Of a DNA stretch of 12,241 nucleotides, positions 1 through 6,376 are shown in pieces. The number at the start of each line of letters is the position of its first letter. Position 1 is the first letter of the stretch. This DNA is from Bacillota bacterium (GTDB taxonomy: Bacteria > Bacillota > Clostridia > Peptostreptococcales > Anaerovoracaceae). The notes beneath the pieces were generated by a model. It had not been told where the DNA came from, ran no database searches, and worked only from the letters and a program-made list of their open reading frames with translations. Location: assembly GCA_016283945.1 (NCBI GenBank), contig JAEENW010000143.1, forward strand, positions 1-12,241, given 5' to 3'. The position numbers and the translations under genes were made by a program.

Positions 1-1548
1 AACGTCGGAACCACCGTCACCGGCCAGATCATCAGGCTGCTCGACGTGGACGCCGACCCTAACTCGCTCCTAAACTTCTTCAAGCCCGCGACTCTGGCCC
101 CTCTCGCAGCCATAGCGGGAATGATCCTCATCATGTTCGTGAAGGGAAAGAAATCAGATACCTTCAGCGGTATCCTGATGGGCTTTGCCGTGCTCTTCAC
201 AGGACTTCTCAACATGACCGCCTCGGTATCGGCTCTCTCCGAGTCCCCGAGCTTCTCGGCGGCATTCCTCAAGCTCGCCGACAGCCCCTTCCTGAGCTTC
301 CTGCTCGGCCTGGGCGTCTGCTTCATGCTCCAGAGCCAGTCCGCCACCGTAGGTATCATCCAGGCCCTGTCGATGGCCGGCGGCATGTACTTCAAGTCCG
401 TCTACGCGGTGCTTCTGGGAGTCTATATCGGAGACTCCATGACCACCGCGATCGTCTGCAGCATAGGAGCCAAGGCCGACCCCAAGAGGGTGGGCGTCAT
501 CCACGTGCTCTTCAACATAGCCCAGGTCATACTGCTGCTCGTGGTGGTCACCGCGCTGCACCTTTCGGGAATGCTCGGAGGCCTCTGGGAGCACTCGATG
601 AACCCCGGACTCATCGCTAACACCAACACTCTCTTCAAGCTCTTCGGAGCGATCGCGATGCTGCCCCTCGCGCGCAGCTTCGAGGATCTCAGCAGGAAGA
701 TCGTCAAGGACGACGAGGAGGAGAAGGACGAGTACGCCGAGGAGTTCGCCAAGCTCAACGACAACCTCTTCAGATCGCCCGGAATGGCCCTCGCCAGCAC
801 CTTCAGCGCACTCTGCACCATGACCAGGGTCACCGAGGAGAACCTCGGCGACGCCATGGACCTCATAAACGAGTACTCCGCCGAGAAGGCCGCCAAGATC
901 GCCGCCAAGGAGGAGTTCGTCGACCGCATGGCCGACCGCGCCACCGATTACCTCGCGAGGCTCTCCCCGCTGGTCAACATCAGCCGCAGGAACGAGATCC
1001 TCAATTACTACTACAAGTGCATCGACGAGTTCGAGCGCATCGCCGACCACGCCCTCAACATCGCCGAGAACGTCGACAAGCTGCGCGAAAAGGGCGTTGG
1101 CTTCTCCAACACCGCGATGAAGGAGATGGCTCTGCTCAGGCAGGCCCAGGACGAGATCGTGGGCTACACCTTCCGCGCCTTCCGCGACGGCGACTACAGG
1201 GCCGCCAAGAGCGTGGAGCCGGTCGAGGAGATCATAGACACCATGGTCGAGCACCTCAGGGAGTACCACCTCACCAGGCTCAAGAACGGCCAGTGCAACG
1301 TCTACTCCGGCTTCGTCTTCCTCGACATGCTCGTGAATATCGAGAGGATCGCGGATCAGTGCTCCAACATCGGAATACACACGATCTCGCTCTTTGACGC
1401 GGACGTGGCCGACATGCAGCACGAATACATCCGCAGGCTCGAGCAGGATCAGCAGTTCCAGAAAGATGTTCACGAACTCGAAGTAAAATACATGGATGCC
1501 CTCGTAAAGATAGAAAACGAACCCAACGCTGCTTACGGAGGAAAATAA
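1..1548 (+). CDS. Na+/phosphate cotransporter family protein with PhoU-like C-terminal domain (5' end cut off)
   Basis: The reading frame is open from base 1, so the true start lies outside the window; the GTG at 46 is only an internal codon. The first residues, NVGTTVTG, match the conserved GxNxGTT loop of the first NptA/PNaS half. A second half follows: QSQSA at about residues 111-115 is the QSSSA-type motif, followed by a short GVYIGDS segment near 140 and several hydrophobic helices to about residue 225. An acidic linker (DDEEEKDEYAEE) leads into a helical PhoU-like region, with YYYKCIDEFERIADHA near 336 and a second copy, NIERIADQ, near 442. The family imports inorganic phosphate with sodium at the inner membrane, and the PhoU-like tail probably senses or limits transport. 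The stop is followed after 2 bp by the DUF4349 gene, whose ribosome binding site lies inside this gene's last codons, so the two are co-transcribed. Family call is secure; substrate is inferred. Confidence 0.93.
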   Translation, partial: NVGTTVTGQIIRLLDVDADPNSLLNFFKPATLAPLAAIAGMILIMFVKGKKSDTFSGILMGFAVLFTGLLNMTASVSALSESPSFSAAFLKLADSPFLSFLLGLGVCFMLQSQSATVGIIQALSMAGGMYFKSVYAVLLGVYIGDSMTTAIVCSIGAKADPKRVGVIHVLFNIAQVILLLVVVTALHLSGMLGGLWEHSMNPGLIANTNTLFKLFGAIAMLPLARSFEDLSRKIVKDDEEEKDEYAEEFAKLNDNLFRSPGMALASTFSALCTMTRVTEENLGDAMDLINEYSAEKAAKIAAKEEFVDRMADRATDYLARLSPLVNISRRNEILNYYYKCIDEFERIADHALNIAENVDKLREKGVGFSNTAMKEMALLRQAQDEIVGYTFRAFRDGDYRAAKSVEPVEEIIDTMVEHLREYHLTRLKNGQCNVYSGFVFLDMLVNIERIADQCSNIGIHTISLFDADVADMQHEYIRRLEQDQQFQKDVHELEVKYMDALVKIENEPNAAYGGK

Positions 1549-1550
1549 CC

Positions 1551-2636
1551 ATGAGATACAGCAATTACAGCAAGGGAAGGCTGATGAAGGCGCTCGCCGC
1601 CCTCGTCACCGCCCTCGCCCTTATACTCAGCCTCTCCGGCTGCGGCTCTTCGTCGAAGCAGAGCTTCATGTCGGAGCCCCAGGCGGCAGACTACGCCGAC
1701 AACGGCTTCTACGGGAAGTCCGAGTTCGCCATGGAGGCGGAGATGCCCATGGATGAGGAGTCAAAGAGCATCAGATACGCCTCGGACAGCGGGTCGTCCC
1801 CGGTGCAGCCCGGAGGCGCTGAGCAGTCCAACGTCAAGCTCATTTACAGGGCAAACGTCACGGTGCAGACCACCGATTTCGACGCTACCGTAAAGAGCAT
1901 CGAGGACATGGTCTCCCAGGCGGGAGGCTACTTCGAGAACAGCTACGTCTACAACGGCGGCTACTATTCCGAGGGGACCTACAAGCGCGGCAGCTACACC
2001 GTCCGCGTTCCCTCTCAGAACTACAGGGCCTTCATGGACGTCGTGGGCAACACTCTCTACGTCTCCAACAGGAACGAGAGCGTCGAGGACATAGGCCTCC
2101 AGTACGCCGACACCGAGGCGATGCTCGAGACCCTCAGGATCAAGCAGGACAGGCTGCAGGAGCTGCTCGCCAAGGCAGAGAACATGAGCGACATCATCGA
2201 GATCGAGAACGCTCTCACCGACGTCGAGTACCAGATCACCCGCTACAGCCAGACCAAGAACCGCTACGACAGCCTGATCGGCTACGCCACAGTCAACATC
2301 GACGTCGAGAAGGTCGAGAGGCCCAGCTCCGGCATCGACGACGAGCAGAGCTACCTCGAGAGGCTCGCCAGGAACTTCGTCGAGGGCGCCGAGGACTTCG
2401 CCGACGGAGTGGGTGACTTCGTGCTCTCGCTCGCCTACAATATCATCCCGCTCGCCATCGCCGCTCTGGTGATCGCGCTGCTCCTCAAGAAGGGAGCCTT
2501 CGACAAGGTCGCGGGAAGCCTCAGGGAGAGAAAGGTCCGCTCCGCTCAGAAGAAGGCCGAGAAGGCCGCCGCGAAGGCTGCGAAGAAGCAGGCTAAGGAC
2601 TCCTCCGAGCCCGGTGACGGCGGAAAGGACGCCTAA
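1551..2636 (+). CDS. DUF4349 domain lipoprotein with C-terminal membrane helix
   Basis: This is a 361-residue protein. A hydrophobic signal peptide (about residues 12-30) ends in the lipobox LSGC, so Cys31 is the likely lipidated residue. A low-complexity linker runs to about residue 94. The DUF4349 domain (about 95-255) shows its usual features: KLIYRANVTVQTTDFD at the start, a GGYFENS segment, RVPSQNY, then a helical coiled-coil stretch (about 185-235) and a final SLIGYATVNIDV strand. A single membrane helix (about 289-312) precedes a Lys/Ala-rich cytoplasmic tail. The start ATG at 1551 has GGAGG at 1537-1541; Met12 is a possible internal start that would still keep the signal peptide. DUF4349 proteins are envelope proteins of unknown biochemical role. 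The position 2 bp behind the phosphate transporter implies coupled expression but not a known shared function. Confidence 0.9.
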   Translation: MRYSNYSKGRLMKALAALVTALALILSLSGCGSSSKQSFMSEPQAADYADNGFYGKSEFAMEAEMPMDEESKSIRYASDSGSSPVQPGGAEQSNVKLIYRANVTVQTTDFDATVKSIEDMVSQAGGYFENSYVYNGGYYSEGTYKRGSYTVRVPSQNYRAFMDVVGNTLYVSNRNESVEDIGLQYADTEAMLETLRIKQDRLQELLAKAENMSDIIEIENALTDVEYQITRYSQTKNRYDSLIGYATVNIDVEKVERPSSGIDDEQSYLERLARNFVEGAEDFADGVGDFVLSLAYNIIPLAIAALVIALLLKKGAFDKVAGSLRERKVRSAQKKAEKAAAKAAKKQAKDSSEPGDGGKDA

Positions 2637-2656
2637 GGGCTGAATGCCTCGCAAAA

Positions 2657-2684
2657 TTCCTCATTTTTATCTAAATATGAGGAA
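2657..2684. repeat. Inverted repeat upstream of the MATE promoter (possible operator)
   Basis: TTCCTCAT (2657-2664) and ATGAGGAA (2677-2684) form perfect 8-bp arms around a 12-base AT-rich centre. No T-run follows, so it is a poor terminator for the preceding gene. It overlaps the expected -35 position of the -10 box at 2703. Its CTCAT/ATGAG half-sites recur in the larger repeat at 2706-2751, which favours a protein-binding role. Confidence 0.6.
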
Positions 2685-2700
2685 CAAATACGGGAAATGA

Positions 2701-2708
2701 TGTATAAT
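2701..2708 (+). promoter_or_regulatory. Putative promoter -10 element of the MATE operon
   Basis: TATAAT at 2703-2708 is a perfect -10 hexamer, directly preceded by TG. No good -35 is visible at the usual distance: 2680-2685 reads AGGAAC and lies in the upstream inverted repeat. That is consistent with an activated or repressed promoter. Transcription would start near 2715, about 40 bases before the ATG. Confidence 0.55.
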
Positions 2709-2751
2709 ACCTCTCATGCCGGCGGAAGGAACCGCCGATATGAGAGGTATT
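2706..2751. promoter_or_regulatory. Long imperfect palindrome from the -10 box to the ribosome binding site of the MATE gene
   Basis: Bases 2706-2717 (AATACCTCTCAT) pair perfectly with 2740-2751 (ATGAGAGGTATT). After one G-T pair and one mismatch, CGGCGG (2720-2725) pairs with CCGCCG (2732-2737) around the loop AAGGAA. The left arm overlaps the -10 box. The right arm holds GAGAGG (2742-2747), the only plausible ribosome binding site for the ATG at 2757. The element could be a DNA operator, an RNA hairpin hiding the ribosome binding site, or both. A start near 2715 would leave only about half of the left arm in the transcript, which favours DNA binding. Confidence 0.65.
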
Positions 2752-2756
2752 TGAAC

Positions 2757-4109
2757 ATGAACGACAAAAAGGACCTGACGCAGGGAGCGATATGGCAGAA
2801 GATGCTGCTCTTCTTCCTCCCGGTCGCGGCAGGCACGCTCTTCCAGCAGTTCTACAACACCATCGACGCGATGATCGTCGGCCGCAACTGCGGGCCCATA
2901 GCCCTCGCTGCGGTAGGAGGCAGCTCCTCCCAGATCGTGAACCTCATCGTTAACAGCTTCGTCGGACTCACGAACGGCGCGGCCATAGTCGTGGCCCAGC
3001 TATTCGGAGCGGGGCACAGGGACAAGCTCTCCGCGGCGTCCAACTCCTCTATGACCTTCTGCGCGGTCTCCGGTCTCATCATCGGGGCGCTGGGTATGAT
3101 ATTCACGCCTCAGATGCTCTACGCGATGGACACCCCGGTCGACACCATACCCGACGCGATCATCTACCTCAGGTACTACTTCGCCGGTACCATCTTCATC
3201 CTCATGTTCAACATGGGCTCCGGCATACTCCGCGCCTGCGGGGACTCCAGAAGCCCCTTCATCTACCTCTGCCTCACCAGCGTTCTGCACATAGCGCTTG
3301 ACCTCGTCTTCGTCGCGGGCATGAAGCTCGCGGTGACCGGCATTGGCCTCGCGACCATAATAAGCAACGCCTTCAGCGCCGTCGTAGTGTCGCACAAGCT
3401 CAGGATCTCCAAGGAGAGCTACGCGACCAACGTGCTCAAACCGTATATCGACAGGCCTCTTCTCAGCCGCATGATAGGGCTCGGCGTGCCCACCGGCCTC
3501 GAGTCCGCAATGTTCGGCATCTCCAACATACTGATGATGACCGGCATCAACTCCCTCGGAAGCACCGCCGTAGCGGCCTGGACCCTCAGCTCCAAGGTCG
3601 ACGGCTTCTACTGGGCGACCATGACCGCCATGGGCTCGACCATAATGACCTTCGTAGGCCAGAACTACGGCGCCGGCAAGGTCGAGCGCATCAAGACCGG
3701 TATGAAGCAGGGCATGATCATCTTCCAGATAGTCACGGTGTTCTTCACCGCTGCGCTCCTGCTCTTCAGCAAGCCGCTGTTCGAGCTCTTCATGGACGCC
3801 CCCAACCCGGACGTCGTTGAGACCGGCTGGATGATAATAAAGATCATGGTCCCGTTCTACGTGTTCTGGACCGTCGGCCAGCTCTACGCGGGCTCGCTCA
3901 AGGGCATCAGCGACGCCAAGGCGGCTGTGGTGCTCACCGCGGTGTCCATCTGCGTCTACAGGGTGGGCTGGAGGTTCACCGCGTTCCTCGTCAGGCGCAC
4001 CCTCGCCTGCATCTGCTGGAGCTACCCCATCTCCTGGATACTCATGGCCGCCTGCATGGTATTCCGCTTCAGGACCAACCGCTGGCAGGATCAGATCCTC
4101 AGCGATTAA
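2757..4109 (+). CDS. MATE family efflux transporter
   Basis: This is a 450-residue protein, the normal length for the MATE (multidrug and toxin extrusion) family. It has about twelve hydrophobic segments in two halves. The N-terminus is typical of the DinF/NorM-like branch: DLTQGAIWQKMLLFFLPVAA, then LFQQFYNTIDAMIVG and IALAAVGGSS. The second half shows LGVPTGLESAMFGISN and FVGQNYGAGK. Such pumps export cationic drugs, dyes or metabolites using a Na+ or H+ gradient. I prefer the ATG at 2757 over the in-frame ATG at 2697, because the latter would add 20 residues read through the palindrome and upstream of the predicted transcript start. The gene opens an operon; the next ATG is 9 bp after its stop. 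The last helices carry several Arg residues (GWRFTAFLVRRTLA) where relatives are mostly hydrophobic, but SYPISW follows in frame. Substrate cannot be told from sequence. Confidence 0.92.
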   Translation: MNDKKDLTQGAIWQKMLLFFLPVAAGTLFQQFYNTIDAMIVGRNCGPIALAAVGGSSSQIVNLIVNSFVGLTNGAAIVVAQLFGAGHRDKLSAASNSSMTFCAVSGLIIGALGMIFTPQMLYAMDTPVDTIPDAIIYLRYYFAGTIFILMFNMGSGILRACGDSRSPFIYLCLTSVLHIALDLVFVAGMKLAVTGIGLATIISNAFSAVVVSHKLRISKESYATNVLKPYIDRPLLSRMIGLGVPTGLESAMFGISNILMMTGINSLGSTAVAAWTLSSKVDGFYWATMTAMGSTIMTFVGQNYGAGKVERIKTGMKQGMIIFQIVTVFFTAALLLFSKPLFELFMDAPNPDVVETGWMIIKIMVPFYVFWTVGQLYAGSLKGISDAKAAVVLTAVSICVYRVGWRFTAFLVRRTLACICWSYPISWILMAACMVFRFRTNRWQDQILSD

Positions 4110-4118
4110 GGAGAGCCT

Positions 4119-4670
4119 ATGAAACTTATGATAGCCTCGGACATCCATGGCTCCGCGACCCGCTGCGCCGAAATGCTCGAAAGATTTGAGGCGGAGAGGG
4201 CGGACAGGCTCCTCCTGCTCGGAGATCTGCTCTACCACGGCGCCCGCAACGACCTTCCCGAGGGCTACGACGCCTGGAAGGCCGCGGCGCTTCTGAACGC
4301 CTATGCATCGAAGATAATAGCCGTCCGCGGCAACTGCGACAGCGAGGAGACCCAGACCATGCTCGAGTTCCCCTGCACCGCGGACTACACCTACATACCT
4401 TTCGCCGGCGGCACCGTATTCGCCGCACACGGCGACGTCTGGGGGCCCGACAGGCTTCCGCCTTCCGGCTCCTTCGACCTGCTGCTCTTCGGCCACATCC
4501 ACGTGCCCGTGTTCGAGCAGATAGGCGACCACGTCTTCATCGCGAACCCCGGATCGGTGGCCATACCCAAGGCCGGATCGCGCATGAGCTACATGACGCT
4601 TGAGGAGGACGGAAAGCTGGTCTGGAAGACTCTGGACGGAAAAACTTACAGGGAGGGGATCCTGATATGA
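4119..4670 (+). CDS. yfcE: YfcE-type metallophosphoesterase (phosphodiesterase)
   Basis: This 183-residue protein aligns along its whole length with E. coli YfcE, a Mn2+-dependent phosphodiesterase tested on artificial substrates. All metal-binding motifs are present: D8-x-H10 (SDIHG), G35-D36, G71-N72-C-D, H104 (AAHGD) and G125-H126-x-H128. The YfcE signature Y-H-G-A-R-N-D-L-P-E-G-Y is intact at residues 39-50, and NPGSV-x-IPK lies near 143-151. It should be a soluble cytoplasmic enzyme; its natural substrate is not known. The ribosome binding site GGAGAG lies just after the MATE stop, 9 bp away. The stop overlaps the start of a diverged paralogue, so the two are translationally coupled. Function beyond the family is inferred. 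Confidence 0.93.
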   Translation: MKLMIASDIHGSATRCAEMLERFEAERADRLLLLGDLLYHGARNDLPEGYDAWKAAALLNAYASKIIAVRGNCDSEETQTMLEFPCTADYTYIPFAGGTVFAAHGDVWGPDRLPPSGSFDLLLFGHIHVPVFEQIGDHVFIANPGSVAIPKAGSRMSYMTLEEDGKLVWKTLDGKTYREGILI

Positions 4671-5242
4671 AGCTCATGATAGCTTCCGACATACACGGCT
4701 CGGCGGTATTCTGCGAAAAGCTGATCGAGCGCTTCGAGGACGAGGCGCCCGAGCGCCTGCTGCTCCTGGGCGACATACTCTACAGCAGCAGCGCGTCCGC
4801 GCTCGAGGGCGGCAGCGACACCCGCTCGGTATTCGGCATGCTCAACGCCTACGCCGACCAGATAATGGCCGTGCGCGGCAACTGCGACAGCGACGTCGAT
4901 CAGACCGTGCTCGACTTCCCGATCACCAGCGACTACATCTACCTGCCCTGGGACGGCAGGATGATCTTCGCGACCCACGGCCACGTCTACGGGCCTCACA
5001 GGCTCCCGCCGGTGAGCTCCTGCGACCTGCTGCTCTGCGGCCACACCCACATCCCCGACTTCTATCAGGTCAGGACGCCCGGAGAGGGCGGCCTTGGCGG
5101 CGAGAGCCCCTGCTATTACTGCAATCCCGGCTCCGTCTCGCTCCCCAAGGGAGGCTCCTCCAGAAGCTACATGACGTTCGAGGACGGAGTGCTCCAGTGG
5201 AAGACCCTGGACGGAGAGGTATACAGAGAGGAGAGGATCTGA
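4667..5242 (+). CDS. Second YfcE-like metallophosphoesterase (diverged tandem paralogue)
   Basis: This 191-residue protein starts at an ATG overlapping the previous stop (ATGA). Its first 13 residues, MKLMIASDIHGSA, are identical to the upstream protein. Metal ligands are conserved: D8, H10, D36, N72, H104, H126 and H128, and so are NPGSVSLPKGG and RSYMTFEDG. Two changes set it apart. The H-G-x-R-N-x-L-P signature after the GD motif is replaced by SSSASALEGGSD (residues 40-51). A Gly-rich insert of about ten residues (around 136-149, RTPGEGGLGGESPC) sits before the NPGSV strand. The pair looks like an old tandem duplication in which this copy kept catalytic metals but changed the region near the substrate. 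It is likely a phosphoesterase of different preference. It is followed after 1 bp by the small membrane protein gene. Confidence 0.9.
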   Translation: MKLMIASDIHGSAVFCEKLIERFEDEAPERLLLLGDILYSSSASALEGGSDTRSVFGMLNAYADQIMAVRGNCDSDVDQTVLDFPITSDYIYLPWDGRMIFATHGHVYGPHRLPPVSSCDLLLCGHTHIPDFYQVRTPGEGGLGGESPCYYCNPGSVSLPKGGSSRSYMTFEDGVLQWKTLDGEVYREERI

Positions 5243-5243
5243 G

Positions 5244-5642
5244 ATGGCCAACAGGCTCAGCGACGCCGAGAAGGAAAAGATCTACCAGGAGAACAAAAAG
5301 CCTGTCCCGAAGAACCGGAAGGGCGGCTTTCTCCTGCTCTTCTACGCCATGGTGGTCGCGGTCGCGTGGTTCGTCGGCCTTCCGATGATAGCCGAGGCCG
5401 TGTATAAGAGCGGCCGCTTCGACGACATCAACACGATCGCCACCATAGCCTACGCGGGCTTCTTCCTCATCGTTATCCCCACGGGCGCCGCGACGGTCTT
5501 CACAAAGCGCAGGATCGACCGCGAGTTCGAGGCCCGCAAGAGGGAGATCAACCACGCGAACGTGGAGCTGAGGAACTCGCTCTTCGATCCCGTCGCCCCG
5601 AGTGACTGGCGCTCCGTGGTGGAGAAGTACAAGGACCTCTAA
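5244..5642 (+). CDS. Small two-helix membrane protein, unknown function
   Basis: I do not recognise this 132-residue protein. The N-terminus (1-27) is hydrophilic and Lys-rich. Two hydrophobic helices follow (about 28-50 and 62-86), separated by a short loop (YKSGRFDD). The C-terminus begins with TKRRIDREFEARKREI, a basic amphipathic helix that probably lies on the cytoplasmic face, and ends in SDWRSVVEKYKDL. The positive residues flanking both helices suggest that both ends are cytoplasmic. The ATG lies 1 bp after the preceding stop, with AGAGGAGAGG just upstream, so it is the last gene of the MATE-phosphoesterase operon. No catalytic motif is visible. It may be a membrane partner of one of the upstream proteins; that is inference from position only. 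Confidence 0.8.
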   Translation: MANRLSDAEKEKIYQENKKPVPKNRKGGFLLLFYAMVVAVAWFVGLPMIAEAVYKSGRFDDINTIATIAYAGFFLIVIPTGAATVFTKRRIDREFEARKREINHANVELRNSLFDPVAPSDWRSVVEKYKDL

Positions 5643-5656
5643 GAGAAGCATCCCCC

Positions 5657-5674
5657 TGTACAGACAAATGTACA
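5657..5674. promoter_or_regulatory. Paired TGTACA boxes upstream of the HAD phosphatase gene
   Basis: TGTACA (5657-5662) and TGTACA (5669-5674) are separated by six bases. Each box is itself palindromic, so the whole 18-bp element is an inverted repeat. It covers the expected -35 position of the -10 at 5686, where no good -35 hexamer is present. That is what a repressor or activator site would look like. No regulator gene is nearby. Confidence 0.45.
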
Positions 5675-5676
5675 CG

Positions 5677-5717
5677 CACCTCCTGTATAATCATCTCGAA
5701 AGATGAAGCGGGAGGTG
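5677..5717. repeat. Nested inverted repeats around the HAD gene transcription start
   Basis: Outer arms CACCTCC (5677-5683) and GGAGGTG (5711-5717) are perfect complements; the right arm is the ribosome binding site. Inside lies TCATCT-CGAA-AGATGA (5691-5706), a perfect 6-bp stem with a four-base loop centred on the predicted start. The outer left arm lies upstream of the -10, so the full structure can only act as DNA unless transcription starts earlier. Confidence 0.5.
5684..5691 (+). promoter_or_regulatory. Putative promoter -10 element of the HAD phosphatase gene
   Basis: TATAAT (5686-5691) preceded by TG is the same octamer, TGTATAAT, as in the MATE and 87-residue-protein promoters. The expected start near 5698 gives a leader of only about 25 bases. 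No terminator is visible between the preceding operon and this point, so read-through from upstream is also possible. Confidence 0.55.
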
Positions 5718-5722
5718 TTTTC

Positions 5723-6238
5723 ATGAGCAGAGTATTCTTCGATATGGACGGCGTGCTCGCCAGGATGACCGAGTTCCAGTCCGAGGACGAGCTCCTCAGG
5801 GCGGGATACTTCAGGGATCTCGAGCCCCAGAGCGAGGTGATCGAGGCCATGAACGAGCTCGCCGCGATGCCGGGCTTCGAGGTATGCACGCTCTCCGCGG
5901 TGCTCGAGGGAAATCCCTACGCCCTCGGAGAGAAGCGCGAGTGGCTCGGGCGCCACGTCAGGAGCGTTCGCGAGGGCAGGGCCGGAAGCCTCTTCCTCCC
6001 CTGCGGCGAGAGCAAGCGCGAGGCCGTCCCCGGCGGGATACGCCCCGACGACATACTCATCGACGACTACAACGTCAACCTCAGGGACTGGCAGCAGGCC
6101 GGGATCGCGATCAAGCTCCTGAACGGCTGCAACGACCGCCGCGGCACCTGGCAGGGCATCAGGGCCCGCATGGACCGCAGGGACATAGTCAGCGCGGTGC
6201 TGCGCGCCGCGGGAGCCGCCGCGAAGGCATCGGACTAG
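5723..6238 (+). CDS. HAD superfamily phosphatase, 5'(3')-deoxyribonucleotidase (NT5C)-like
   Basis: This is a 171-residue protein with all four HAD motifs: motif I FFDMDGVLA with D7 nucleophile and D9; motif II at T56 or S58 (CTLSAV); a motif III Lys, probably K98 (GESKREAVPGG); and motif IV LIDDY with D114-D115. The closely spaced double Asp followed by NVNLRDWQQAG, and the short cap after motif I, resemble the NT5C-type deoxyribonucleotidases of bacteria and phages, which remove phosphate from (deoxy)nucleoside monophosphates. The protein is probably cytoplasmic. The ATG at 5723 follows GGAGGTG with a spacing of 5 bases. Substrate is inferred from the family and could differ. The C-terminus is Ala/Arg-rich and not informative. 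It stands as a single gene between two promoters. Confidence 0.85.
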   Translation: MSRVFFDMDGVLARMTEFQSEDELLRAGYFRDLEPQSEVIEAMNELAAMPGFEVCTLSAVLEGNPYALGEKREWLGRHVRSVREGRAGSLFLPCGESKREAVPGGIRPDDILIDDYNVNLRDWQQAGIAIKLLNGCNDRRGTWQGIRARMDRRDIVSAVLRAAGAAAKASD

Positions 6239-6261
6239 GTTACCTCGGCGCATTTACTCTG

Positions 6262-6290
6262 TTGACCCCGGGGCTCCGCTTTAGTATGAT
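6262..6290 (+). promoter_or_regulatory. Sigma-70 type promoter of the M20 peptidase gene
   Basis: TTGACC (6262-6267) and TATGAT (6285-6290) are separated by exactly 17 bases, the best -35/-10 pair in the window. The -35 overlaps the palindrome CCCCGGGG (6266-6273). GACCCCGGG occurs at 6264-6272 and again at 6303-6311, on either side of the -10. CCGCT (6276-6280) and AGCGG (6293-6297) form a short inverted repeat around the -10. Confidence 0.75.
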
Positions 6291-6314
6291 AGAGCGGTAA
6301 AAGACCCCGGGCGC

Positions 6315-6357
6315 TGCCGCCAGAGCGGCACAGGAGGCGGCGCGGGCGGACGGCCGC
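6315..6357 (+). other. GC-rich structured leader of the M20 peptidase transcript
   Basis: TGCCGC (6315-6320) pairs with GCGGCA (6325-6330) around CAGA. Further on, GCGGC (6337-6341) can pair with GCCGC (6353-6357). These stems occupy most of the roughly 80-base leader and end just before the ribosome binding site AGAGAGGA. No T-run follows, so this is not a terminator. I do not match it to any known riboswitch. Confidence 0.45.
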
Positions 6358-6376
6358 GACAGAGAGGAGAGAAAAA

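Noticed and set aside
154..1473. 439-residue open frame on the minus strand across the phosphate transporter gene
   Set aside because: Antisense mirror of the transporter; very Leu/Val/Glu/Asp-rich without motifs.
2697..2756. Earlier ATG for the MATE protein
   Set aside because: It lies upstream of the -10 box, has no ribosome binding site and would encode residues from the palindrome; the family N-terminus starts at 2757.
3000..4532. 510-residue open frame on the minus strand across the MATE and first YfcE genes
   Set aside because: It is a mirror of two well-supported genes, caused by the third-position C/G codon bias. Composition is unlike a real protein, it has no credible ribosome binding site, and it crosses gene boundaries.
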